Assembly: GCA_019217005.1 (NCBI GenBank)
Contig: JAHBNG010000020.1
Location: 1-64,000 of the forward strand
Reading direction: 5' to 3'
DNA from: Chloroflexi bacterium TSY
GTDB lineage: Bacteria; Chloroflexota; Anaerolineae; Caldilineales; Caldilineaceae
DNA length: 64,000 nt
Both the position numbers and the translations under genes were made by a program. Under the pieces are notes generated by a model, which did no database searches, had not been told where the DNA came from, and worked only from the letters and a program-made list of their open reading frames with translations. Of this stretch, positions 17,454 through 25,920 are shown piece by piece. Each line of letters starts with the position of its first letter. The stretch's first letter is position 1.

Positions 17454-18314
17454 TCACTCCCGTTCCATCAGCATACGTACATATGCCCCTTGGTCCCGCA
17501 CTTTCTCGGCATCGTCGCCTGGACCAAATTCCTCTAGAGAAATTGCTCCCTCATAACCAACCGTCTTCAGATCGCCAATCACTTGTGGGATGTCAGCGAC
17601 ACCTTCTCGCAAATCGGCAAAAGTCCACTGCCACTGCATTTTTCCATCAGCGTCACGTTCTGTGGGGACCGGAATTCCGTTGCCGATATGGCAATGGGCA
17701 ACATATGGACCAAGGAGTTCAAGCCCCATCCGTGTATCCTCAATTCCCACGCGAATCATATTCGGCACATCATAAATGGCACCAATATGCTCAGGGTCCA
17801 AATCACGAAGCAACTCGATGGTGCGCGATGCCGACACCGCCACGGTCCCGGTGTGGATCTCATAGATCACCTTAACGCCGTGTTCACGGGCCAATTCTGT
17901 CAATCTGGCAAAACCTGCTCGGGCATCCAAAAACTGGGGCAGATAGGGTTTGCTGCGATCTTGTCGAGGTGCACCGATGCGGATCAAAGGCGGATTGTTG
18001 GAATCAATAGCCAATGCTCCCCGAAAGAGTTTCAGAATGATCTCTGTCTGGTCATAGGTGAAATTAGGTGCCAGCGCAGCCACTCGAACCCCACTGCGTT
18101 CAGTAGCTGCGCGAATTTGACCAGCTTTCTCAACGATATTGTCGGGGCTAACGTCTGTTAGATGACGACCCCAATAGGAGGGTTCGGCATGCGTATCGTC
18201 CGGATTGTATCGACAGCGCAATTCGATCGCATCATAGCCAAATTCGCCAAGGCGATCAAACGTCTCATCAAGAGTCCAACGGGGGAGCATAACGGAGGTG
18301 CAACTGAGTTCCAT
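17454..18314 (-). CDS. Sugar phosphate isomerase/epimerase (TIM barrel, AP-endonuclease-2 fold)
   Basis: A 286-aa protein. The barrel strands end in typical metal-binding residues: EIHTGTV (Glu), IYDVPNM (Asp), AHCHIGNG (His) and ISLEEFGPGD (Glu), as in IolE/IolI-like and tagatose-epimerase-like proteins. The start at 18314 has AAAGGAA 6 nt upstream; the frame is open 52 codons further but that part encodes the repeat-rich intergenic DNA. It forms a tight unit with the oxidoreductase gene, 9 bp apart. Confidence 0.85.
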   Translation of the reverse strand: MELSCTSVMLPRWTLDETFDRLGEFGYDAIELRCRYNPDDTHAEPSYWGRHLTDVSPDNIVEKAGQIRAATERSGVRVAALAPNFTYDQTEIILKLFRGALAIDSNNPPLIRIGAPRQDRSKPYLPQFLDARAGFARLTELAREHGVKVIYEIHTGTVAVSASRTIELLRDLDPEHIGAIYDVPNMIRVGIEDTRMGLELLGPYVAHCHIGNGIPVPTERDADGKMQWQWTFADLREGVADIPQVIGDLKTVGYEGAISLEEFGPGDDAEKVRDQGAYVRMLMERE

Positions 18315-18383
18315 GACGGTTCCTTTCATTTGATGGGGTCTGAGTGTTGGGTTGCGAAAATTCTGTCCAAACAGAGTAAGATT

Positions 18384-18442
18384 GTGGATAGCGGATGGTT
18401 GATAGTGACACGTGTAACTATCCCCTATCAACCATCTACTAC
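18384..18442. repeat. Heptamer-type repeat locus F1
   Basis: GTGGATAGCGGATGGTTGAT followed by its imperfect reverse complement (CTATCAACCATCT). The unit is of the style GGATAGT/TGATGGT also found at five other gene borders in the window. Confidence 0.5.
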
Positions 18443-18474
18443 TTGTCCCTCTGAGGCGAAACTTCGGCAACGCA

Positions 18475-19308
18475 TTATTCTATTCTGCGAAGATAGTCCA
18501 AACTTTCACGTGCTGTCCGTTCGGCACCTGGCGTAAAGTCAAAGACTTCGACGGACACCCAGCGGGAATAGTTTAGTTCATTGAGCATTTGGAAGATGGG
18601 ACGAAAATCGAGATCGCCCATTCCGGGGCCACGTAGATTCGGGTCATTGACGTGAACATGCTGAAAGAGTGGATGTACGCTCCGAATCTGTGCGGCGATT
18701 GGCCGAGGGGTGTGACTCATGGCCTTGGTGTCGACCATCATCTGAAAGCCTGGATGAGCAACATCGTGGACCAACTGAGCCGCCTCGTCAACTTTGGTGA
18801 TAAAGTTGGTCTCAGCAGTGCTAAGCGGTTCAACACAGAAGGTGACGTCCTGTTGTTGCGCTCGCTCACCGCATCGATGCATGATCTCCACCGTCGTGCT
18901 CCAAGCATCCTCTCGTGACCGATCGTCCGGCACATCGCGCTGTTGGGGTGAACCGAAAATCAGAATCTCACCACCCAGATCGGCACAGCAGTCGATTAAG
19001 TCCAGCATATACTGAGCGGTTCGCTCTCGGACGACGGGGTCGCGATCATTCAGTTGGAACCCCTCTGTCTTGGCGAGTAGCCAGTGTAAACCAACCACCG
19101 ACAGACCCGCTCCCTCTACCGTTTGCCGAATCTGCAAGCGGTCGGTGGATGAAAGATCGGTCACCAGCTCGCAGAGAGTAAATGGCGCAAGCTCTAACCC
19201 CTGATAGCCAAGCTCTGCCACAAATGCTGCGGTATCTTGTAAAGACCAGCCTTCGAAGAGTTCGTTACAGATGGCATATTGATGGAGCGGATCAGTTCCT
19301 GTTGGCAT
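18475..19308 (-). CDS. Sugar phosphate isomerase/epimerase (TIM barrel)
   Basis: A 277-aa protein of the same fold as its neighbour but a different subfamily. It shows GYQGLELAPF near the start, GLHWLLA, GGEILIFGSPQQRD, the metal-binding Glu in FCVEPLSTAETNF, Asp in MVDTKAM, HVHVNDPNLRGPG with two His and the terminal Glu in SVEVFDF. It resembles L-ribulose- or ketose-3-epimerase-like enzymes. Start 19308 has AAAGGAA 6 nt upstream. It is likely the first gene of the minus-strand run down to the oxidoreductase. Substrate unknown. Confidence 0.85.
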   Translation of the reverse strand: MPTGTDPLHQYAICNELFEGWSLQDTAAFVAELGYQGLELAPFTLCELVTDLSSTDRLQIRQTVEGAGLSVVGLHWLLAKTEGFQLNDRDPVVRERTAQYMLDLIDCCADLGGEILIFGSPQQRDVPDDRSREDAWSTTVEIMHRCGERAQQQDVTFCVEPLSTAETNFITKVDEAAQLVHDVAHPGFQMMVDTKAMSHTPRPIAAQIRSVHPLFQHVHVNDPNLRGPGMGDLDFRPIFQMLNELNYSRWVSVEVFDFTPGAERTARESLDYLRRIE

Positions 19309-19503
19309 GAGCGGTTCCTTTGTGTGTTGTCAGCGATTGATCGTTCGTAATTGGATATTCTCTATATAGTATACCTGCTGTGAAATCGATCCGTGAAACG
19401 GTTGTCATGTTGGGTTACAGACCGAGTCGTAGATGCCAAAAGAGGATACCAACAGAGATGTTTACGAAGCGTTTGCAAAGCAATTCTGCACGAAAACGAT
19501 CGA

Positions 19504-20743
19504 TCATGACGCGTTATCTGTTGCTGTTCTGTCACTATCTCGCTTCGCCGAGGGCATCCGCCACAAGGTTGGTATGGAAAGGGCGATGATGCCTGTCAAC
19601 AAAGCTGAAGCAGACGCTTGAAGCCTCATGGCCATGGGCGCCCCCAGATTTTCGGCCAGTAAACCCGTTTGAAGCTCACCGGGTAATCCAACGCCTTGGG
19701 TCAAGACAATCGTGCTCATGGCCCGTCCCCGCATTTCATCGCTGGAACTAGTCAACAGGATGACGCTGCGCATGGTGTGAAAACCAGCCTGCCCGATCCC
19801 AGTGCAAAAGAGCATCACCCACGAAAGGGCATAGTATGGTGAACTGGCAAAGATAGCGAGTGTGCAACACTCAAGTAAAGCACCTAGAATAAAAATACGC
19901 CCATCACTTATGCGATGGCGGATGCGATGAATCAAATAGAGTCCCGATAAGGTGCCAAGGCTATAACCGGCACTCAATAACCCCAATCCGACTGGCCCAC
20001 GCTTTAGCACATCGCGGGCAAAGACAGGCAGCAGGCTTATTGAGGGAAAAATCAGAGTATTGAGCACCGTAGAGACAAGCGTTACTCCAAACAAGAGTTG
20101 ATGATGACGGATATAGTGGACGCCTTGACCCACAGCTCGCCACATAGAATGCCGAGAAACTTCCGTTTGCTGGGGAACGATCCGTCTCGAAAAGTCAACC
20201 AAAAGGGCAATGTGCAATGCTGTGACCAATAATAATACGCTAAAGCCCCCGAATGGTCCGTAACCGTTGAGTAACCAACCAGCCAGCGAAGAAGGGGCCC
20301 AGTCCGCCAAGAAGTCCTTGCAGCAAATTTTCCAACAACATTGCATCGGTGGTCTTTGTTTTGCCGACCAGATCTGGCGTCAGGGCCGTGCGCGCAGGTA
20401 GGTCGACGGTCCATGAGATCCCGATGACGAACATTGCGGCAAGTATATGCCAAGCGGCTAACCATTGCATCCAAAAAAGAAATAAGATGCTGGCAAAGGT
20501 CAACAGGTTGAGCCACTGGACGAGCAACATCGTGGCACGTCGTCCAAGTCGATCACCAATTGGGCCTGCGAAAAAACCAAGAGACAATTGCGCCGCCCGT
20601 CGCCAGAAACTCAACATTGCGACAGTAAAAGCCGAATCAGTCAACTCCAAGAGAAGCCAGCCTGCCACCAGGATCCACATCGCGATCGCCTGCTGCGACA
20701 AAGCACTGCTGATGAGCAAGTACCTGTAGTTGTTGATAGACAA
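19504..20743 (-). pseudogene. MFS transporter, frameshifted by a 4-bp duplication
   Basis: The N-terminal frame (20743 down to 20240, 167 aa) carries the first five or so transmembrane helices and the MFS A-motif GPIGDRLGRR. The C-terminal frame (to 19504) carries the remaining helices. The two overlap around AGW. At 20273-20280 the tetramer AACC is present twice; removing one copy joins GPFFAGWLL to NGYGPFGGF and yields one MFS protein of about 410 aa of the enterobactin-exporter (EntS)-like type. The start is unclear: TTG at 20743 with no good ribosome binding site. Single-event frameshift, either real or an assembly error. Confidence 0.82.
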
Positions 20744-20983
20744 GAGTGTTAATATAACGCGTATGGGTTGCTCCTCTGCTTCAGGCTATGCCAATAAATA
20801 GATTATTTGTGGAACATGCGTGGTGCGTATTGCGTGGTACCAACTGAGAATATCGCTTAAAGCAGATAATTACTTTACTTCTATGATGGGACTTAATTGC
20901 TTGTTGAAGTATAATCTTGGGTGATTAGATATTCAAGATAAGAGGCTTCAATATGTGCATGTTTCACGAGATAGAGAACGCTT

Positions 20984-21175
20984 ATGTTTGACAATACGAT
21001 GGACCTATTAAAGCAAATTTCGGGGGAAGACTCTGTTCTAGAACTCAAGAATCTTGACTTCAAAGAAAATCAAGTGAACGGACCACATCGTCACAGCATC
21101 TACCGCTTATTGGACGATGCCGAACTAAAACTAACCATTTTTGCTGCAAAGTCACCTCATGAAGATGCAGAATAA
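20984..21175 (+). pseudogene. 5' stub of an AlbA_2/Schlafen-type ATP-binding regulator
   Basis: The first 38 codons (QISGEDSVLELKNL, then ENQVNGPHRHS) match the beginning of AlbA_2-domain ATP-binding proteins, which normally continue for several hundred residues. Here the frame turns into an unrelated 25-residue tail (LLDDAELKLTIF...) that could be the end of another gene, and stops. It is probably a deletion scar. A 63-aa product is possible but not expected to be functional. Confidence 0.5.
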
Positions 21176-21190
21176 CTGATCAGTGAAGTC

Positions 21191-21270
21191 TAGAAAGTCT
21201 TTAGAAATAGGGCACGGATTTTTACAGATACACACGGATAAAATCCTGAAAATCCAATCAATCCGTGTCC
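21191..21270. repeat. Dispersed repeat family G, copy 2
   Basis: AGAAAGTCTTT, then GGCACGGAT ... CACGGATAAAATCCTG ... AATCCGTGTCC. Same word set and order as 29360-29432. Confidence 0.55.
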
Positions 21271-21308
21271 AAGTACTTATTGGATTCACTTACATCCTAG
21301 GAGAAACA

Positions 21309-22307
21309 ATGTCGAATAAGATAAACGTTCTCGTCGATCCCCACTTCCGCAAGATGGACGAAATTTTCTCTACAGAAGACAAGACCCGGCTCCACAATAT
21401 AGCTGATGTCGTCTGGGGACGAGACGAACCCATGCCGCTCGAAGACGCAACTGGGGCACTCACGCAGACGGATGCTGTGGTCTGTTCCAACTGGCGCTAC
21501 GGAGATGCGCTCTATAAAGCCCCAAAATTACGGGCAATTCTGACTGTATCCGGTGGCTTTCCTCTCGACTTTGATTATGATTATTGTTTTGACAGGCGGA
21601 TTCGCGTCATGTCTGCCGCGCCAGCCTTTGGTCCTCAAGTCGCGGAAGTGGAAGGCGATCGGGACATGCGCGCCGGGAACGAACAATATCTTTGGAGCGG
21701 GAATGCCACCACATTTCCTTTGTTTGGACAGTCGGTTGGTTTTATCGGATATGGTGGGTTGGCACGTGCACTACACCCTTTGCTGGAACCATTTGGGTGC
21801 AACATTTCGGCCTACGACCCTTGGTTGGGTGACGGTTATCTGCGTCGACAGGGTATTACACCCGTTGACTTAGAGACGCTCCTCACGACCTCAAGAATCA
21901 TCTTTGTTCTGGCCGTACCCAGTGGCGAGAACCAAGCCTTGCTGTCACGCGAAAAGCTGGAACTGATTCAACCAGGTGCTGTATTCGTCTTGATCAGCCG
22001 TGCTCACGTCGTCGACTTTGACGCATTAACCGATCTGGTCTTGGCCGCACGTTTTAGAGCCGCCATCGATGTCTTTCCCCGAGAGCCATTGGACCCAAAC
22101 CATCCAATTCGGTCGGCAAAGGGAGCGATTTTGTCGGCCCATCGAGCGGGGTCGGTGAAGGAAGCGATGTGGGATTTGGGAGAGATGGTGGTTGACGATC
22201 TGGAGGCGATTGCATTAGGCGTTCCCCCCCGACGTTTACAGATGGCTGAACCAGAACTGGTAAATCGCTATCGGTCAAATCGGGTGAAATCACATAATGC
22301 AACGTAA
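21309..22307 (+). CDS. D-2-hydroxyacid dehydrogenase family protein, possible internal deletion
   Basis: A 332-aa NAD-binding protein. The Rossmann motif is GQSVGFIGYGGLARALHPLL, followed by SAYDPWLGDGYL, a GAVFVLISRAHVVDFDAL segment with the substrate/cofactor Arg, and SAHRAGSVKEAM with the catalytic His. The stretch PAFGPQVAEVEGDRDMRAG lacks the roughly 13-16 residues (an ALGMAL-type helix) that family members have between AE and EGDR. This in-frame loss would remove part of a helix near the active-site cleft. Start 21309 has AGGAG 5 nt upstream. It overlaps the following MFS gene by 11 bp, so the two are co-translated. Confidence 0.8.
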   Translation: MSNKINVLVDPHFRKMDEIFSTEDKTRLHNIADVVWGRDEPMPLEDATGALTQTDAVVCSNWRYGDALYKAPKLRAILTVSGGFPLDFDYDYCFDRRIRVMSAAPAFGPQVAEVEGDRDMRAGNEQYLWSGNATTFPLFGQSVGFIGYGGLARALHPLLEPFGCNISAYDPWLGDGYLRRQGITPVDLETLLTTSRIIFVLAVPSGENQALLSREKLELIQPGAVFVLISRAHVVDFDALTDLVLAARFRAAIDVFPREPLDPNHPIRSAKGAILSAHRAGSVKEAMWDLGEMVVDDLEAIALGVPPRRLQMAEPELVNRYRSNRVKSHNAT

Positions 22308-23508
22308 CATACGACTCTATCCATACTATGTTGCGAGCATCAACGCATTGGCCTGGATGCCGATCTTCTTTCTCTATTTTAGCCAGCACTTATCGTTAGA
22401 ACAGGTCTTACAATTGGAGGCGCTCTACTATCTATCTGTTGTCATTCTTGAAGTGCCCTCGGGCTACTTTTCTGATACATTCGGACGTCGTCCGACCATG
22501 CTCATTTCGTCGGTTGCGTTTGCAATGTCGTATGGATTGTTTTTGGTGGGGGGTGAGTTCATTCTCTTTGCGCTCGCTCAACTCTTTCTCGCAACGGGCT
22601 TTGCCTTTAGTTCTGGAACCAATACATCCTTCCACTACGATTCATTAGCCGCTCTAAGTCAAACAGAGCAATTTGGGGAGCGCGAAGCGATTGCGGAGCG
22701 AAACGGATTCATTGCCAATGGTTTCGCCATCTTTGTGGGTGGTCTCGTGGGCATGATCGCACTGCGTCTTGCCTATGCCGTTTCGTTCGTTGGTGCACTT
22801 GGTGCCATTGTCATTGTCTTCCTCTTTCGCGAACCGATGGACGTGCAAAACTCCATATCAGATCGAGGCGCGAATGTATCTGTTGTGGGGTTTAAAGAAC
22901 AGTTACGCTTGAGTCTGCATTACCTACAGCAGCCTTTTTTGCGTTGGCTCTTTGCCTATGCCGTCCTGATGACGGTTCTGAACCACATTCCCTACGAATT
23001 CTACCAACCCTATCTCGATCTGTTGCGAGACGATCTACCATTCGCCAGCAACCCCACACCGTTGGTTGCTGGACTTGTAATGGGGTTCTCAACCCTGATT
23101 GGGGCATACGCTGCTGCACGCAGCATCAAACTAAGCGAGCGGATTGGTGTTGGCCCTACGCTCCTCATTGCTGCCGGAGTACAAACCTTTCTCATTACCG
23201 CAATGGGTGTGGTTCTACACTTGCTAATCGTTCCCCTCATCTTGTTACGAGCCGTACCATTTGGCCTGACGCGTGCACCGATGAATGCCGCAATTGCACC
23301 TCAAGTGCCCCAGATGCAGCGAGCGACTTATCTCTCTATCCAGAGTCTGGCCGGGCGACTTGCCTTTTCGGCCACGCTAATAGGATTAGCCTTCTTAGCT
23401 GGTCAAGAATCTGGAGCAGATTGGCCAACGTTGGCTTGGATGCTGCGAGCTTCTGCCTTTTTGGGAATCGCCGGGTTGATCGGATTGTGGGTAACAAAGA
23501 AGAAGTGA
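22297..23508 (+). CDS. MFS transporter
   Basis: A 403-aa membrane protein with about 12 predicted helices. The A-motif between helices 2 and 3 reads GYFSDTFGRRPTM. The arrangement resembles small drug or metabolite efflux MFS proteins. Its start lies within the last 11 bp of the dehydrogenase gene, suggesting the carrier moves a substrate or product of that enzyme (inference). The gene ends where a structured repeat begins: the stop TGA overlaps that repeat's first bases. Confidence 0.85.
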   Translation: MQRNIRLYPYYVASINALAWMPIFFLYFSQHLSLEQVLQLEALYYLSVVILEVPSGYFSDTFGRRPTMLISSVAFAMSYGLFLVGGEFILFALAQLFLATGFAFSSGTNTSFHYDSLAALSQTEQFGEREAIAERNGFIANGFAIFVGGLVGMIALRLAYAVSFVGALGAIVIVFLFREPMDVQNSISDRGANVSVVGFKEQLRLSLHYLQQPFLRWLFAYAVLMTVLNHIPYEFYQPYLDLLRDDLPFASNPTPLVAGLVMGFSTLIGAYAAARSIKLSERIGVGPTLLIAAGVQTFLITAMGVVLHLLIVPLILLRAVPFGLTRAPMNAAIAPQVPQMQRATYLSIQSLAGRLAFSATLIGLAFLAGQESGADWPTLAWMLRASAFLGIAGLIGLWVTKKK

Positions 23509-23613
23509 TGCCCACCCCGCCATAAATGGACGGGGCTATCGAATTAAGCCCTCTGAAGCGGGCTTGTGGGGCGTCGTTCTGGAGCCCAGTAGTTTTAACC
23601 CTGGGTGGGCATC
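23507..23613. repeat. Structured 107-bp repeat with 11-bp perfect inverted ends
   Basis: GATGCCCACCC at 23507-23517 and GGGTGGGCATC at 23603-23613 enclose two further hairpins (CCCGCC...GGACGGGGC and GCCCTCTGAAGCGGGC). It resembles palindromic ends of IS200/IS605-like elements or a stand-alone structured element. It could also terminate the MFS transcript. Confidence 0.5.
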
Positions 23614-23727
23614 AATGTGCTAGAAAACTGTGACAAGCAGTACATTTTTCGTTGTTAAACAAACAAATCAAGCATCGTTTAATTAGCCAACAGTATCACC
23701 CTGTCATCTCATCACCCTATCATCTTT

Positions 23728-25692
23728 TCATCGCTCCCTCACCATCTCATACCCCTCAAACAGATCTCGAGCGATCGCTCCTTGACTCTGTGTCGGTGGG
23801 TCGATGCCCAAGATATGGCAAATGGTCGGTACAACGTCGACGGCCAGAATGTAGCCCAATCGATCGGTGGGCCGTTCGTAACCCTGTTTCAGACCCGGTC
23901 CGGCTAATAGAAAAGAAGCATAGGTGGATGAAAAACCATTATCGATGGGAATAAAACCGCCATGATGGGCACCGTAGACTTCCGGCGCACCCACATTACC
24001 GCCGCCGACGATCCCTTTCCATTGGGTATAGTAGCCGCTGACGTAACCGTGGTCCCACGCAAAGATCACATCGCCACACTGATCGCCCCATTGTCCCAAC
24101 AGATAAGCGTCTCGCTTGGGTAGGGCGATGGCAATCGGTGTGCGCCCTGCTTCTTCATCCACCCACGTACGCAGGGCGAGTAGAAGCTTACGCTCAATCT
24201 CATCAAATTTGGGACCTGGTTCGGCATTGATGGTAATGTCAAAACCCCGCTTGGCAATATAAGCCGTGGTTTTCTCCCAGTCGATCTCCTCTTTGGGAAT
24301 TCGATCCTGATCCTGTGCAATGGCTGCTGGACCATTTTTCAAGACCAAAAAACCCTGGTCATAGAGAAACTGGCGGATGTTGGCAATCCGAATATCGGGG
24401 TATGCACCGTGATCGGCCAGAATGCCCACATAGACTTCATCGCCAGCAGCAGTTGCCGCATCGGCTGCTTCGTACATGCGACCCAAGACCCGATCGCCCA
24501 CCTGATAAGCCCGACGAAAATAGTCCAGATATTTCTCCTTTGTCTCTGAATCGAAGCCAGGACATTCTGGATCTACATCGGCTAAGTGAATGTGGTTCAG
24601 ATAATCATAGAGGTGCCAGTGGCAGATGAAGTAGGAACAGCCCTTTTCATGCAGCAGATAATTGGCCACATCGGCAAACCATAGACCCTGATATTCGCAT
24701 TCCTCCAAGGCTGTATCGAAATCGGTCATCCCGGAGGTATAGGGCGTCATGGAGGCATGTTCCTGGTAAGGTCCAAAACGCTCCAACAGATCGGCAGCGA
24801 GTTCATCATCCCCATACGTAAAGCCATCCGTATAGGTAACCTGCGTGCGATAGAGCTTCAACCGGCTGCCATCAGGTGATAGTTCCAACAGCTTGAAGCG
24901 GACAGACGCGTGCTGGCTTCGCCCTTCAATTTGAAATGTTTCGATGGCCCAGTCGCTCCATTCGCCCAGATTGGCAGTGGCCACAAGATCGGAACCATCT
25001 GTTGTGCGGCAAATGAGGACGCGATTATAGCCATTCCCCTGACTGTCGATTGCCAGCAGGTGAAAAATGTTGGTATCACCTCCAAGTCTTGCCGTCACCG
25101 TGAACGTGGTGGCTAGAGCCGGTGAAGCACTGGCGGGCAAGTTCGCCCAATCATTCGCTGGAGTGAAAGGGGGAATGGGTTCCACGCTGCGTGGACCGCT
25201 GATGGCCGAACCATCATGACCCATCGCAACATCGCTGACCTCAGACGCCACCGTGGTGTAAGCCTGAGCAGCAGCTACCTCGAAATCGGTTTTGTCGTGA
25301 CCGGGATGACCAAAGCCATCGACCACATAGCCATTTTTGACACCTGAAGGGTAGGCGCCAGGATAGTGAACTGCGACACCCTTCAGCCCAGCTCGTTCCA
25401 GTGCATTCCAGATGCGCTCGGCATTGTTGGCCCGTCCATCAAAGCTATCGACTGGTTCATTTGGCCCAATGATGGTTTGCCAGGTAGAGACACTGTGTGT
25501 TCCCGTGTGGGCGCCCGTGGAGAGCGTGGCCCAGTTGGTGGGTGTCCACACGGGGAAAGATGGACAAGTCTGGTTGACCGTGCCTTCACGCAAAAAGCGG
25601 CTGAAGTTGGGTAGGCTGCCCTCTGCCGCAAAAAACTTCATCATCGGAGTAATAAAGCCATCCATGCCGTAGGCGTAGATTTTCTTTGCCAT
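23728..25692 (-). CDS. Alkaline phosphatase superfamily protein (type I phosphodiesterase/nucleotide pyrophosphatase)
   Basis: A 654-aa protein. The N-terminal YAYGMDGFITPMM supplies the first metal Asp, TPTNWATLSTGAHTGTH gives the nucleophile Thr region, CHWHLYDYLNH supplies metal His/Asp ligands, ILADHGAY carries the Asp-His pair, and GAHHGGFIPI the last His. An inserted domain of about 200 residues rich in beta structure separates the metal motifs. No signal peptide is visible, so it may be cytoplasmic. It likely cleaves phosphodiester or phosphonate esters; the natural substrate is unknown. It stands alone between repeats and the TPR gene. Confidence 0.87.
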   Translation of the reverse strand: MAKKIYAYGMDGFITPMMKFFAAEGSLPNFSRFLREGTVNQTCPSFPVWTPTNWATLSTGAHTGTHSVSTWQTIIGPNEPVDSFDGRANNAERIWNALERAGLKGVAVHYPGAYPSGVKNGYVVDGFGHPGHDKTDFEVAAAQAYTTVASEVSDVAMGHDGSAISGPRSVEPIPPFTPANDWANLPASASPALATTFTVTARLGGDTNIFHLLAIDSQGNGYNRVLICRTTDGSDLVATANLGEWSDWAIETFQIEGRSQHASVRFKLLELSPDGSRLKLYRTQVTYTDGFTYGDDELAADLLERFGPYQEHASMTPYTSGMTDFDTALEECEYQGLWFADVANYLLHEKGCSYFICHWHLYDYLNHIHLADVDPECPGFDSETKEKYLDYFRRAYQVGDRVLGRMYEAADAATAAGDEVYVGILADHGAYPDIRIANIRQFLYDQGFLVLKNGPAAIAQDQDRIPKEEIDWEKTTAYIAKRGFDITINAEPGPKFDEIERKLLLALRTWVDEEAGRTPIAIALPKRDAYLLGQWGDQCGDVIFAWDHGYVSGYYTQWKGIVGGGNVGAPEVYGAHHGGFIPIDNGFSSTYASFLLAGPGLKQGYERPTDRLGYILAVDVVPTICHILGIDPPTQSQGAIARDLFEGYEMVRER

Positions 25693-25818
25693 AGTTGGTT
25701 CTCTTCTTTTTATTTGATAGGGAAAAATGTGGTTTCGCCGTTGAGTATAGCATGTGCTCTGCTAGAGCGTCAATCGGTTTCTAAAGGAGGGCTGCACTTC
25801 AATTGAGAGGCTCACGAG

Positions 25819-25882
25819 AATGCAATGCACGGGTGAAAAATTATGGTGAGAATCCAATCAGATCTCACCCGTGCGATGCATT
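25819..25882. repeat. Imperfect 18-bp inverted repeat (hairpin)
   Basis: AATGCAATGCACGGGTGA and TCACCCGTGCGATGCATT pair with two mismatches around a 28-nt loop. It lies between two minus-strand genes, just past the end of the TPR gene, and may end its transcript. Confidence 0.5.
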
Positions 25883-25920
25883 CGGCACTGTCCCAGTTCG
25901 GGTCGACAGAGCCAACAGTG

